This document shows positions 1 to 9,401 of a stretch of 64,000 nucleotides of DNA, one piece after another. A program made the translations under genes and the position numbers. The stretch spans positions 1 through 64,000 of the forward strand of contig CAWANP010000008.1 in assembly GCA_963783445.1 (NCBI GenBank), in the 5' to 3' direction. Within the stretch, counting starts at the first letter, position 1, and the number at the start of each line of letters is the position of its first letter. The DNA comes from CAWANP01 sp963783445 (GTDB lineage Bacteria > Chloroflexota > Anaerolineae > JAAYZQ01). Under the pieces are notes generated by a model, which saw only the letters and a list, made by a program, of their open reading frames with translations, was not told where the DNA came from and did no database searches.

Positions 1-761
1 TGGCGGATATGGGTTCCACCAGGTTCTAGAGCCAGCAATTCGGGGCTGTCGAGGCCCGGATGCACCGCCCACTCACTCAAACCAACGGGCAACTCGTGTA
101 GAAGTTGAACATAGTGAGCAGCTTTATTGACCGGATCAAGGAGGTAGCTGTCCAAAACATCATGATCGTTGGTGGGTAAACCCTGGCTTTGTACTTTTTC
201 GATCCAGGGTCGTCCGGAAACTCGGAGTGCCAATCCATATTCTCTTGCCAGTCTCAGCATCACACGAGAAATATCCTCCCTACCGCCGATACGCAGAGAA
301 TGCCAGTCCAGGTGCGTAGGCTGAAGCCCCGCAGCCAGCACGACCTGTATCTGCGCCCTGAATTCCATCTCCAGTTGATCGAGCCTGACCTTGGCCAGGA
401 ATTCGGGCATGTGCTCAAAGTCGTAGAAATACCGCGCCTGCCCCGGCAGGTACTTGTCGAGCAGGGAGGGCACCTTTTCTCTGGCAATCACCGGTCCCCA
501 ACGGTTATCGGCCGAATCAGAGATGGCCGTGAGGTGAATGCCAAAGGGTATTTCCGGATTGTCTGTGAGGAAATGCGTGGCGTGTAACATTGAAGTACAC
601 GGGACCATCAGGCTGGTGGAGCGGACGATGCCCTCTTTCAACGTGCGGAAGATGGCTTCATTCACCGCATGGCACATTCCGAAATCGTCGGCGTTGACTA
701 TCAAGAGACGAGCATCGGCCGGATACCCCAGTAGTTGGTTCGTTTGGTCGTTCGGCACCAT
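1..761 (-). CDS. ChbG/YdjC-family carbohydrate deacetylase (3' end outside window)
   Basis: The frame is open from an ATG at 761 to the window edge, giving 253 codons without a stop, so the C-terminus is missing. The translation shows the YdjC/ChbG fold markers: the NADDFG metal-binding motif at residues 23-28, a GIHLT motif at 74-78, HLDWH at about 150 and an EWAVHPG motif near 231. Members of this family deacetylate N-acetylated sugars such as chitobiose with a divalent metal. It follows the last ABC ATPase gene by 19 bp and is probably the distal gene of the sugar-import operon. This suggests the imported sugar carries an N-acetyl group, but that is inference. The family call is firm; the substrate is not known. 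Confidence 0.88.
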   Translation of the reverse strand, partial: MVPNDQTNQLLGYPADARLLIVNADDFGMCHAVNEAIFRTLKEGIVRSTSLMVPCTSMLHATHFLTDNPEIPFGIHLTAISDSADNRWGPVIAREKVPSLLDKYLPGQARYFYDFEHMPEFLAKVRLDQLEMEFRAQIQVVLAAGLQPTHLDWHSLRIGGREDISRVMLRLAREYGLALRVSGRPWIEKVQSQGLPTNDHDVLDSYLLDPVNKAAHYVQLLHELPVGLSEWAVHPGLDSPELLALEPGGTHIR

Positions 762-780
762 GCTCGTCTTCTTGTCCAAC

Positions 781-1624
781 CTACCCTGGGTCTCGCTCGA
801 ATCCAAAGTCCAGTGGAATGGACTCCACCGTTGAAAGATCCCACTCTTCGTAGATCTTTGGAACATCATCGAGCAGGCGTTTGGTGTATGCCTCTTTCGG
901 ATGCAGAATCACCTCATCGGCAGAACCGTATTCAACTATCTTCCCATGCTCCATAATGTATACGCTGTCAGAAAGATAATACGCCAAGCCCATATCATGA
1001 GTGATGAAAATAACTGTCATCCCAATTTCGTCACGCAATTGCATCAGCATATCCAGGATGGTCGCGCGTGAACAGGCATCGATCATTGAGGTTGGCTCAT
1101 CGGCCAGCAAGATCTTTGGCTTTAGCAGGAAAATCCGGGCAATCATTAAACGCTGCTGCTGTCCGCCGGAAAGCTCAAAAGGATACTTGTTGGTCAATTC
1201 CTCGAACTTTAGGTTGACAAAGCTGCACGCCTCGGCCATCATCTCTGTTTTTACCGCACGCGGAAGCTTTCGGCCGCCACGCAAGCGAATACAATCCAAG
1301 AGTACGGAATCAACCTTGTTAAATGTGTTGTAGGAACTGTACGGATCCTGAAAGATCGCCTGTATTTGTTTCCAGTATTCCCGTTTCTTCTTTTGAGTCC
1401 TGATATCACGCTTCTTCCCCTCGAAGTATATAACGCCCTCAGTAGGCTTGATTAATCCCAAAAGCATCTTTGCCAAAGTAGTCTTTCCACTGCCTGATTC
1501 GCCCACGATCGAGATGACTTCGCCCTCGTGGAAATCGAAATCTACATGATCGACGGCAACCGTTCTCGTGCGGCCAAACCCAAATACCTTGGTAAGGCCT
1601 GTCCCGCTCAAGCATGGGCGTTTT

Positions 1625-1635
<11 letters not shown>
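781..1635 (-). CDS. OppF-like ABC transporter ATP-binding protein
   Basis: A 284-residue ATPase of the oligopeptide/oligosaccharide (Opp/Dpp) importer class. It has Walker A GESGSGKTT at residues 45-53, a Q-loop (FQDPYSSYN), the signature LSGGQQQR, Walker B ILLADEPTS and the switch histidine in FITHDMG. It drives import through the two permeases encoded just upstream. Its ATG overlaps the end of the other ATPase gene by 11 bp, which indicates translational coupling. It is shorter than many OppF proteins and has little C-terminal extension. In Thermotoga, Opp-type systems of this kind carry beta-linked oligosaccharides. The neighbouring GH130, GH94 and ChbG genes point to sugars rather than peptides here. 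Confidence 0.9.
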
Positions 1636-2659
<1,024 letters not shown>

Positions 2660-3913
2660 CTAGTCCCTCAATGCTGGGTTGAATACCTGGTCGAGACCTG
2701 TATTCATCAAATTCAGCGAAAACGATATCAGAGCTATGGTGATGATCACGGGAAAGTAGGCCCACCACTGTCCCAGGATGTGCGCCTGGTAGATCATAGC
2801 CCAGTTCATCATCAGACCCAAGGTTGGCACATCCGTAGTTCTAGGTCCCAACCCAAGGATCGACAATGCGGCCTCCGCCAGGATGGCCGCGGAAATTTGC
2901 AGGATCAGCGCCATAACGACATACGAAGCGATATAGGGCAGAACATCGCGGAGGATGATGTGAAAGACCGAGTGCCCAGATAGTTTCGACAGGTTGACAT
3001 GGTCTCGATTACGCAGAGAAATCACTTGCGCCCGCACGGCCCTAGTTGTCCATACCCAGGAGGTAAACCCGATCACCACCGCGATGGTGACCGCGCCGCG
3101 TTGTTCCTGCCCGATGCTGAAGGAGATCAAGATCAACAAGACAAAGGAAGGGATAACGGTAAAGAGATTTGTGACGAACATAATGCTGTCATCCACCAGG
3201 CCGCCGACATACCCGGCCAACAATCCCAGGGTCAAACCGATCCCGGTTGCAATGATACCGGCGACAAAACCGATTAGCAGCGATACGCCAGTGGCTCGAA
3301 CCAGCTCCGTCAATACATCCCGGCCAAAGTTATCAGTTCCAAGCGGTAACACGCGTACATTCGGAACCTGGCTGACAACAGCATAATCAGACTGTTCGAT
3401 GATACCTCTCTCCTCCAGGGCACCCGTATCTGGGTTTTTTGCTGCAATGATCAACCCTTCGGTTGACAGGATTCCATCAAGTGAGGCATCGAGCCTGATA
3501 TAGTAATTCCTCTTGGCATTTGTCATTCCAGGAATTTTCTTCTTGGGATCAAAATTGTTCAACCACAGATCCAAAAGTTCTTGGGTGTCCGTGGTATCGA
3601 TCTCGTTTTCAGGAATCCCAGATGCCACGAGCCATTCCTTCATGGCAAGGCGGTCCTCCTCGGTCAGCTTGCTGGCAAGTCGCTTGGCAGCGGCATCATC
3701 CAAATTGAGGGTATAGTGAGTGGTGGAACCGATGCTGTCAAATACACTCACATAGATCCCGGGAGGAAAGAAAGTACCCTGGCCGATCATCTCCAGTGGC
3801 GGATTTCTTACAATCAGCGGATAGACGATGACGATCAGCAATATGACCATAAAAATGAAAAAACCAACAACAAATTTTCCAGAGTGAAAGACCTGTCGAA
3901 GCGTATGTTTCAT
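2660..3913 (-). CDS. DppC-type ABC transporter permease with large extracytoplasmic insert
   Basis: Inner-membrane permease of the binding-protein-dependent Dpp/Opp family. One transmembrane segment lies near residues 14-35, followed by a long soluble stretch of roughly 150 residues, then the usual LGTDNFGRDVL motif and a five-helix core with the EAA loop around ILAEAALSILGLG. Typical DppC proteins have about 300 residues; this one has about 417, and the extra length sits between helices 1 and 2, where it could contact the binding protein. I prefer the ATG at 3913, with a GGAGAG ribosome site 8 nt upstream, over the frame opening at 3931. It is 14 bp after the stop of the partner permease gene. 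Confidence 0.87.
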   Translation of the reverse strand: MKHTLRQVFHSGKFVVGFFIFMVILLIVIVYPLIVRNPPLEMIGQGTFFPPGIYVSVFDSIGSTTHYTLNLDDAAAKRLASKLTEEDRLAMKEWLVASGIPENEIDTTDTQELLDLWLNNFDPKKKIPGMTNAKRNYYIRLDASLDGILSTEGLIIAAKNPDTGALEERGIIEQSDYAVVSQVPNVRVLPLGTDNFGRDVLTELVRATGVSLLIGFVAGIIATGIGLTLGLLAGYVGGLVDDSIMFVTNLFTVIPSFVLLILISFSIGQEQRGAVTIAVVIGFTSWVWTTRAVRAQVISLRNRDHVNLSKLSGHSVFHIILRDVLPYIASYVVMALILQISAAILAEAALSILGLGPRTTDVPTLGLMMNWAMIYQAHILGQWWAYFPVIITIALISFSLNLMNTGLDQVFNPALRD

Positions 3914-3927
3914 AACAGTATCTCTCC

Positions 3928-4935
3928 TCAATCCTCAGACTGCGCCGCTCTAATGCGCGGGTCAATAAAACCATAAAGGATTTCGATGGTGAATGTGGCG
4001 ATCAGTACCATCAACGTGATGATCAAGGTAGTCGCTGAGATCAGCGGGTAATCCTGCCCCAGTACAGCGGTCAGGATGGTGGAACCAAGCCCCGGGTAAC
4101 TAAAGATGATCTCTGCCACCAGCGCGCCGCCGACCATGACTCCTATCGACAGCGCCAAACCGGTTACCTGCGGAAGCATGGCATTCCGAAATACATAGCG
4201 GAGGATCTTCTGGTCTTTGATCCCCATGAAACGGGCGTATTTTACATAGTCCGCGTTCAGCTCATAGATAGCCATGGAGCGCATGCCAATTGCCTGGCCG
4301 CCGATGATGATCAACACGATCGACCAGAATGGCAATTGGTAATGGACAATCACGGACCAGATAAACTCTAGGCTAAAATTGGGGATCATGTCATATCCAT
4401 ATCCACCAGAGGTTGGGAACCATTCCCGGTTGACTGCAAACACAACCAACAGAATAACAGCCATGCCAAAGGCCGGCAAACTACTCAGAAAAATGCTGGC
4501 GGGCATGAGGATTTTGTCAAAGCCGCTCTTGCGATAAGCCGCCAAAGCGCCAAGGAAGTTGCCGATCAGCCAGCCGACGAGGATCGCCGGTAACTGCAGA
4601 ATCAGCGTCCACCAAATGGAAGATCCGATAACATCTGCCACCGTTCTAGGATATTGGCTGAAAGAGTACCCAAAATCACCCTGCGCCACATTCCTCACAT
4701 AGAGGTAAAATTGTTCGTGCATGGGTTTGTTGGTGCCAAACAACTCTGTGTATTGCTCGTAAATCGCTTGAACCCCGGTCGCATTGCTCATGCCTTGGGC
4801 CATCCTGGCGACGATGGCTGCCACAGGATCTCCCGGCATCAAGCGAGGCAGGAAAAAATTCAGCAGGAAGGCGGTAACGAAAGTGACCGAGAACCAGCCC
4901 AGCTTGTTAAGGAAATATCTTCGATATCCTTTCAA
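3928..4935 (-). CDS. DppB-type ABC transporter permease
   Basis: A 335-residue permease, the first of the two membrane subunits of the importer. It opens with a membrane helix and the FFLPRLMPGDPV motif typical of DppB/OppB, followed by about five further helices and the EAA-like loop. The start is a TTG preceded by AGGTG. The gene lies downstream of the substrate-binding protein gene, separated by a strong hairpin at 4964-5002 that may lower expression of the membrane part relative to the binding protein. Identity as a DppB-type permease is clear; the transported sugar is not shown by the sequence. Confidence 0.88.
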   Translation of the reverse strand: MKGYRRYFLNKLGWFSVTFVTAFLLNFFLPRLMPGDPVAAIVARMAQGMSNATGVQAIYEQYTELFGTNKPMHEQFYLYVRNVAQGDFGYSFSQYPRTVADVIGSSIWWTLILQLPAILVGWLIGNFLGALAAYRKSGFDKILMPASIFLSSLPAFGMAVILLVVFAVNREWFPTSGGYGYDMIPNFSLEFIWSVIVHYQLPFWSIVLIIIGGQAIGMRSMAIYELNADYVKYARFMGIKDQKILRYVFRNAMLPQVTGLALSIGVMVGGALVAEIIFSYPGLGSTILTAVLGQDYPLISATTLIITLMVLIATFTIEILYGFIDPRIRAAQSED

Positions 4936-4963
4936 CGCAACACCTCCCTAGCCCCTCTTTAGT

Positions 4964-5002
4964 AAACAGCCATGTTCCGTGGTCAACGGAACATGGCTGT
5001 TT
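4964..5002 (-). terminator. Intra-operon hairpin between binding-protein and permease genes
   Basis: The arms AAACAGCCATGTTCCGT (4964-4980) and their exact complement (4986-5002) give a 17-bp perfect stem with a 5-nt loop. It sits 14 nt after the binding-protein stop. The U-tract on the minus strand is weak, so it may act as a leaky terminator or as a 3' stabiliser of the binding-protein message. Confidence 0.7.
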
Positions 5003-5016
5003 TGTTGCAGGATGCG

Positions 5017-7005
5017 TTACGGATTAACCAACTCTAGGTTATACAGGCCCGCGATACTCCATCCGTCAGTCAGGTTCAGTGGTGGAACCGGCGGATCGGT
5101 ACCATCATCCTGGTGAGGGAAGTTGGTCCAAACCGTCTCGTTCACAGCATGGAACGATTGGGGGCGGTACATGAGCGTGAAGGAGGGAATCTCGGTCAGG
5201 TACATCCTGACCAATTCCGTGTACGTTTCCTTCAGTTTGTCAGGATCGGTTTCACCGGGGATCGTCTGGATCAAGGCATCCACCTCAGGATTACTGTACT
5301 GACCCCAGTTGCCGTTCCAGTTGCTCGCCATACCGATGAACTCAGAGCTGAGTAGCTTGCGGATACGTCCCCACGGCTGGGTGGGGCCAGCACCGTCACT
5401 CCACATCATAAAGATGTCATAGCCCTCGGGCAGAGGTGCATCCGACTTTGTGACGACGGTCTGGTAGACGGACCACTCAGGGTAGTTGGACGTGATATCA
5501 ATGCCGATTTCCTTTCCAGCGGCAGCAACCACTTCGATCGCCGCCTGCCAGTCGGACCAGCCATTGGGGCAGGTGGCTACGTAGCTAAGGTTTTGACCGT
5601 CGTATTCACGCCAGCCATCGCCATCGGAATCGACAATGCCGGCTTCATCCAGAAGGGCCTTGGCGCCTTCGATATCGTTGCCAGCCCACTGCAGGTCGGC
5701 CACCGCATCGTGATCGTACAGGGCCTGTTCACCTGGGGTCGGGTTCATGAGTGAGCGCGGAACCTGGTCGAAGGTAGCCGATTGGTTGGTCATGGCGTTG
5801 GCAATGATGGTGGGATAGTCAACCGCAATGGCGATGGCCTTGCGCACCGCAGGCTGGTCTAACCCAGGGGAATTCAGGTTGTAGAAGGCGGTTGGTAGGC
5901 TGGCGCCAATGCCATAAGGAGCCTCGGGCAGGTAGGTGGAGATGGGCAGCCCATAGTTGAGCCAAAGAAGTTGAATATTGGAATTGAACTGCTGGCTGAC
6001 ATCCACTTCACCTTTTGCCAAAGCCACAGAACCGGCGGCGTTGTCCTTAAAGATCGTATGCGCCAGGTACTTTGGAACAGGCAGCTTGCCCCACATGCTG
6101 GCGTCCTGGCCCCAGTAGTTGTCATCGCGAACGTAAACAACCTTTGAATCGTCCGCGAAGAATTTGTAGTAGGGCCCGGAGGCAACAACGTCCTCCGCGG
6201 GATCAGCCAATAGCTCGGTGGGATCACCGCCGACGCGCTCTTCGAGTGTCTCGGTCCAGGCCTTCTGGTTGACATAGTTGGTACTCACGTAAGCAGCGAC
6301 GAGCAGAGGATTGACTGCCTTGCCGCTCTCATCCAGTTTGGCCTTGATCACAACCGTCTGATCATCAACGGCTACGATGTCTTCGATGTAATCTATGTTG
6401 GCAGCACCGGTAGGGGTATTGTACTTGACGTGGGTGGCCCAGGTATAGGCGACATCCTCCGCGGTCACCGGGGTGCCGTCGCTCCATTTTGCGGCCTCTT
6501 TGATCTTGAAGGTGATCTCGGTCCGATCATCGTTCCACGTATAGTCACCATCAGCCAATAGCGGATACTGCTTGCCATCGAGCATATTGTACAGGTAGGG
6601 GCTTTCGAACATGATCACGCGGGCGTTGTCCTGCTGGGCGATAGCCATGGCATTGTTGTTGCTGTTGGAGTAGGGATTCCAACCCACGACCGGACCCCAC
6701 TGTTGACCATTAGAGTACAGGGTTTCGTTGCGGGGCAGAGAAGTAGGATCTTCCTCCACGACCGGCGTGACCTCAACCTCAACGGTCTCGATGACGGTGA
6801 CTTCCTTCTCGACCTCGACCTCAACAGTCTCGACGACGGTCACCTCTTTCTCGACCTCGACCTCAACAGTCTCCACGACGGTGACTTCCTTCTCGACCTC
6901 CACCGTCTGGACGACGGTCTCGGGCTCAGGTGCTGGGCCGCAGGCCGCGGCCAGGAGCCCAAGCATGCTCAAAACGATCAGAATAGATAGTGTCTTGGAA
7001 CGCAT
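5017..7005 (-). CDS. Family 5 extracellular solute-binding lipoprotein
   Basis: An Opp-family (SBP_bac_5) substrate-binding protein of 662 residues. It starts with a signal peptide ending in the lipobox LAAAC (Cys22), so it is a membrane-anchored lipoprotein. Residues 30-80 are a repeat linker built on the 14-residue unit ETVEVEVEKEVTVV. The globular domain then follows, with the WSDGTPVTAEDVAYTW motif typical of the family. I chose the ATG at 7005 because a perfect AGGAGG site lies just upstream; a longer frame from 7023 contains that site within its coding sequence. It is followed by the two permeases and two ATPases. Opp-type binding proteins near phosphorylases in other thermophiles bind oligosaccharides, which I infer here. 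Confidence 0.9.
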   Translation of the reverse strand: MRSKTLSILIVLSMLGLLAAACGPAPEPETVVQTVEVEKEVTVVETVEVEVEKEVTVVETVEVEVEKEVTVIETVEVEVTPVVEEDPTSLPRNETLYSNGQQWGPVVGWNPYSNSNNNAMAIAQQDNARVIMFESPYLYNMLDGKQYPLLADGDYTWNDDRTEITFKIKEAAKWSDGTPVTAEDVAYTWATHVKYNTPTGAANIDYIEDIVAVDDQTVVIKAKLDESGKAVNPLLVAAYVSTNYVNQKAWTETLEERVGGDPTELLADPAEDVVASGPYYKFFADDSKVVYVRDDNYWGQDASMWGKLPVPKYLAHTIFKDNAAGSVALAKGEVDVSQQFNSNIQLLWLNYGLPISTYLPEAPYGIGASLPTAFYNLNSPGLDQPAVRKAIAIAVDYPTIIANAMTNQSATFDQVPRSLMNPTPGEQALYDHDAVADLQWAGNDIEGAKALLDEAGIVDSDGDGWREYDGQNLSYVATCPNGWSDWQAAIEVVAAAGKEIGIDITSNYPEWSVYQTVVTKSDAPLPEGYDIFMMWSDGAGPTQPWGRIRKLLSSEFIGMASNWNGNWGQYSNPEVDALIQTIPGETDPDKLKETYTELVRMYLTEIPSFTLMYRPQSFHAVNETVWTNFPHQDDGTDPPVPPLNLTDGWSIAGLYNLELVNP
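6766..6918 (-). repeat. In-gene tandem repeat coding the V/E/K/T linker
   Basis: About three and a half imperfect copies of a 42-nt unit encode ETVEVEVEKEVTVV (residues 30-80 of the binding protein). The repeat keeps the reading frame and forms a highly charged spacer between the lipid anchor and the binding domain. Similar spacers are common in Chloroflexota lipoproteins. Confidence 0.85.
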
Positions 7006-7183
7006 TTTCTTTTCCTCCTTCATGGATTCATCTCACTGGGATTTTCTCTCAATCCTACCAACAACAGATCTTGCGATTCGCTCTCGTGATCACCTCCTTT
7101 TCGCTGAAAACGACCGAACATTCGGTATTGCATCCACCCTCACCCGGCTCCATGGGCTGTCTTTTCAGCTTTTCTCCCTCCTT

Positions 7184-8185
7184 TCATTCCTCCGAATTCC
7201 CTTTGATATACTCGACGAGCTCACCCACCTGCGCGTAGGCTAGGCAGGTGACGGTATCGGCAGCCCCGTAGTAGATGGCGATGCGGCCTGACTCTGCATC
7301 GGTCAGGGCTGCGCAGGGAAAGACGACGTTAGGCACATCGCCGACACATTCATAGATCTCCTGGGGGGAGAGCAGATAAGGCGCCGCTCGGTGCATCACC
7401 TTCCAGGGCTCATCAAGGTCGAGCAAGGCCGCGCCCATGCTATAGACGAAACCGTTGCACGATGTCAGCACACCGTGGTAGATCATCAGCCAGCCTTCGC
7501 GCGTCTCGATGGGCGTCGGACCGGCGCCGATCTTGGTGCTCTGCCAGGTCCACGACTTGGGCGCCATCACATGGCGGTGACGTCCCCAGTGGCACATGTC
7601 AGGGCTTTCGCTATAAAAGATATCACCAAAGGGTGTGTGCCCCGTGTCACTGGGACGGCTGAGCATGGCATACTTGCCATTGATCTTTCGCGGGAAGAGA
7701 ACGCCATTCCGATTGAAGGGCAGGAAGGCATTCTCCAGTTGGTAAAAGTCCTCGAAATCTTGGGTATATCCAACGCCGATGGTCGGGCCATGATAGCCGT
7801 TGCACCAGGTCACATAATAGCGATCCTCGATCCAGCAGACACGGGGATCATACTGATGCTCGAATGGCTTGAGCTCGGGGACGTCAGTAATCAATTCAAG
7901 CGGGTCTTCAGTGATATCCCATTCAAAGCCGTCCATGCTCCTGCCACTATGAATCCGCATTTCGCGTACCCTGTTGTCCACGCGAAAGACCCCGGCGAAC
8001 CCATCCTCAAAGGGGACCACAGCGCTGTTAAATATGCTATTGGAGCAAGGGATCAGGTCACGCAGGATAATGGGGTTGCGGCTTGAGCGCCACACCACAT
8101 CGGCGCAGCCTCGCGGCCTCTCCTCCCATGGTATGTTGGGCAGTACCGTCTCTGTTGTGGCTACCATCATGCTCCAGTCTTGCAT
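7184..8185 (-). CDS. GH130-family glycoside phosphorylase/hydrolase
   Basis: A 333-residue five-bladed beta-propeller protein of glycoside hydrolase family 130. Recognisable motifs include FNSAVV, IHSGRSMDG, EHQYDPRVCWIED, NRNGVLFPRKINGKY, KIGAGPTPIETREGWLMIYHG and VVFPCAA. Characterised members act on beta-mannosides, mostly by phosphorolysis giving mannose 1-phosphate, sometimes by hydrolysis; some act on mannosyl-GlcNAc. The ATG at 8185 overlaps the end of the upstream LacI gene by 19 bp, so the two are coupled. The binding-protein gene lies 178 bp downstream. This makes a compact regulator-enzyme-transporter set. The family is firm; phosphorylase versus hydrolase and the linkage are open. 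Confidence 0.88.
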   Translation of the reverse strand: MQDWSMMVATTETVLPNIPWEERPRGCADVVWRSSRNPIILRDLIPCSNSIFNSAVVPFEDGFAGVFRVDNRVREMRIHSGRSMDGFEWDITEDPLELITDVPELKPFEHQYDPRVCWIEDRYYVTWCNGYHGPTIGVGYTQDFEDFYQLENAFLPFNRNGVLFPRKINGKYAMLSRPSDTGHTPFGDIFYSESPDMCHWGRHRHVMAPKSWTWQSTKIGAGPTPIETREGWLMIYHGVLTSCNGFVYSMGAALLDLDEPWKVMHRAAPYLLSPQEIYECVGDVPNVVFPCAALTDAESGRIAIYYGAADTVTCLAYAQVGELVEYIKGNSEE

Positions 8186-9273
8186 GTGAGTCGGTCTTCC
8201 TCCCGTGTGATGGTGGTTTGTCGCCTCTGGCCCTTCGGCTGGACTGGGCAGACCGAGGCCCGCTCGACCAGTCGTGGGCGCACCACTGCTGTGACTGGGC
8301 TCGCTCCAGGATGGTTGACGCGGTTGATGAGAACGTGGACCGCCAGCCGGCCCATGCCCACCTTGTCCACGTGCATCGTAGTCAGGGCGGGTATAGTAGA
8401 GGCCGCCAAATCGACATTGTCGAAGCCGATAATAGAGAGATCGTCGGGCACCCGTCGTCCGAGTTCCCGCGCCACATCAATGACCGTCAGGGCCAACTCG
8501 TCGTTGACGCCAAACACCGCCGTGATCTGGGGATTGCGGCGCAGCAGATCCGCCGCCGCTTCCGCGACTCGCGGGGTGTCGATGAGGTGGCCCTTGGCCA
8601 GATAGCGATGGGAGATGCCATTGTCTTTGAGCGCCCGGGCATACCCGTTCTGGCGCTCCTGAATGCTCGGATAGGCATGGGGGTGACAGCCGACCAGGCC
8701 GATGTGGCGGTGACCACGTTCAACGAGGTAAGTGACGGCCTCGTAAGCCCCCTTGAAGTTGTCGGACACCACCGCGTCGTAGATATCATGGCTGGCATAG
8801 GCGTCCACCAGGACAGTGGGCGTCGCGTGGCGGTCGATCACCTGGGCGAGGGGCTGATTCAGGAACGCGCCTACGAGGAGCAAACCATCGACCGTACCAT
8901 CGTCCGTCAAGACGCGAGGCAGTTCAAGGGGATAGCTGTCCTGATCCACGGTCATGGTAGCGTAGAGCAGGTTGATCTGGCGCTTGCGGCAAGATTCTTC
9001 GATGCCGGCCAGCACGTGGGAGTAGAATTGGTTGGCCTGGGGGATGCGCTCTGGTTCCGCCTTGAAGATCAGGCCAATGTTTGTTGGAACCGATGAATAG
9101 GCTGCCATCGGACTCTTGAGGATGTAGCCGAGGTCCCTGGCGACGTCGAGCACCCGCTGCCGTGTTACAGCACCAACCCCCGCCTTATCCCGCAAGACGA
9201 GCGATACCGTAGACAGGGAAACACCGCTCTGCCCTGCAACCTCAGCCATCGTGACCCGATCAGTGGACGGCAT
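8167..9273 (-). CDS. LacI-family transcriptional regulator (sugar operon)
   Basis: A LacI/GalR repressor of 368 residues. The N-terminal helix-turn-helix reads VTMAEVAGQSGVSLSTVSLVL, so it begins directly with the DNA-binding domain; a periplasmic-binding-protein-like sugar domain follows, including IGLIFKAE, FGVNDELA and IIGFDNVDLA. I prefer the ATG at 9273 (GAGGCGAAGG upstream) over an in-frame ATG at 9285. It is the first gene of the GH130/transporter operon, and a 24-bp palindrome overlapping its promoter (9297-9320) is a likely self-operator. The inducer is probably the imported oligosaccharide or its breakdown product (inference). Low-similarity tail after residue 345 is unremarkable. 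Confidence 0.87.
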   Translation of the reverse strand: MPSTDRVTMAEVAGQSGVSLSTVSLVLRDKAGVGAVTRQRVLDVARDLGYILKSPMAAYSSVPTNIGLIFKAEPERIPQANQFYSHVLAGIEESCRKRQINLLYATMTVDQDSYPLELPRVLTDDGTVDGLLLVGAFLNQPLAQVIDRHATPTVLVDAYASHDIYDAVVSDNFKGAYEAVTYLVERGHRHIGLVGCHPHAYPSIQERQNGYARALKDNGISHRYLAKGHLIDTPRVAEAAADLLRRNPQITAVFGVNDELALTVIDVARELGRRVPDDLSIIGFDNVDLAASTIPALTTMHVDKVGMGRLAVHVLINRVNHPGASPVTAVVRPRLVERASVCPVQPKGQRRQTTITREEDRLTCKTGA

Positions 9274-9296
9274 CCTTCGCCTCACATCTACTCAAG

Positions 9297-9346
9297 TGTT
9301 TACTAGAATTCTACTAAACATTACCACCGTCTGCCCCAGTTGTCAA
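9297..9346 (-). promoter_or_regulatory. Promoter with overlapping palindromic operator for the LacI/GH130 operon
   Basis: On the minus strand a -35 TTGACA (9346-9341), a 17-bp spacer and a weaker -10 TAATGT (9323-9318) are seen. A 24-bp palindrome at 9297-9320, with half-site TGTTTACTAGAA and a single mismatched pair, overlaps the -10. This geometry suits repression by the encoded LacI protein. Confidence 0.7.
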
Positions 9347-9401
9347 ACGCCCGATCGCCGTTGCCAACGGGGAGGATCCATACAGCCAGCGCAATTCATC
9401 C

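Noticed and set aside
5017..7005. Peptide (oligopeptide) import role for the binding protein
   Set aside because: Not excluded by the protein itself, but the phosphorylase, deacetylase and LacI neighbours fit sugar import better.
6728..7243. Plus-strand open frames with T/S/V repeats
   Set aside because: They are antisense shadows of the binding-protein linker repeat and signal peptide on the minus strand.
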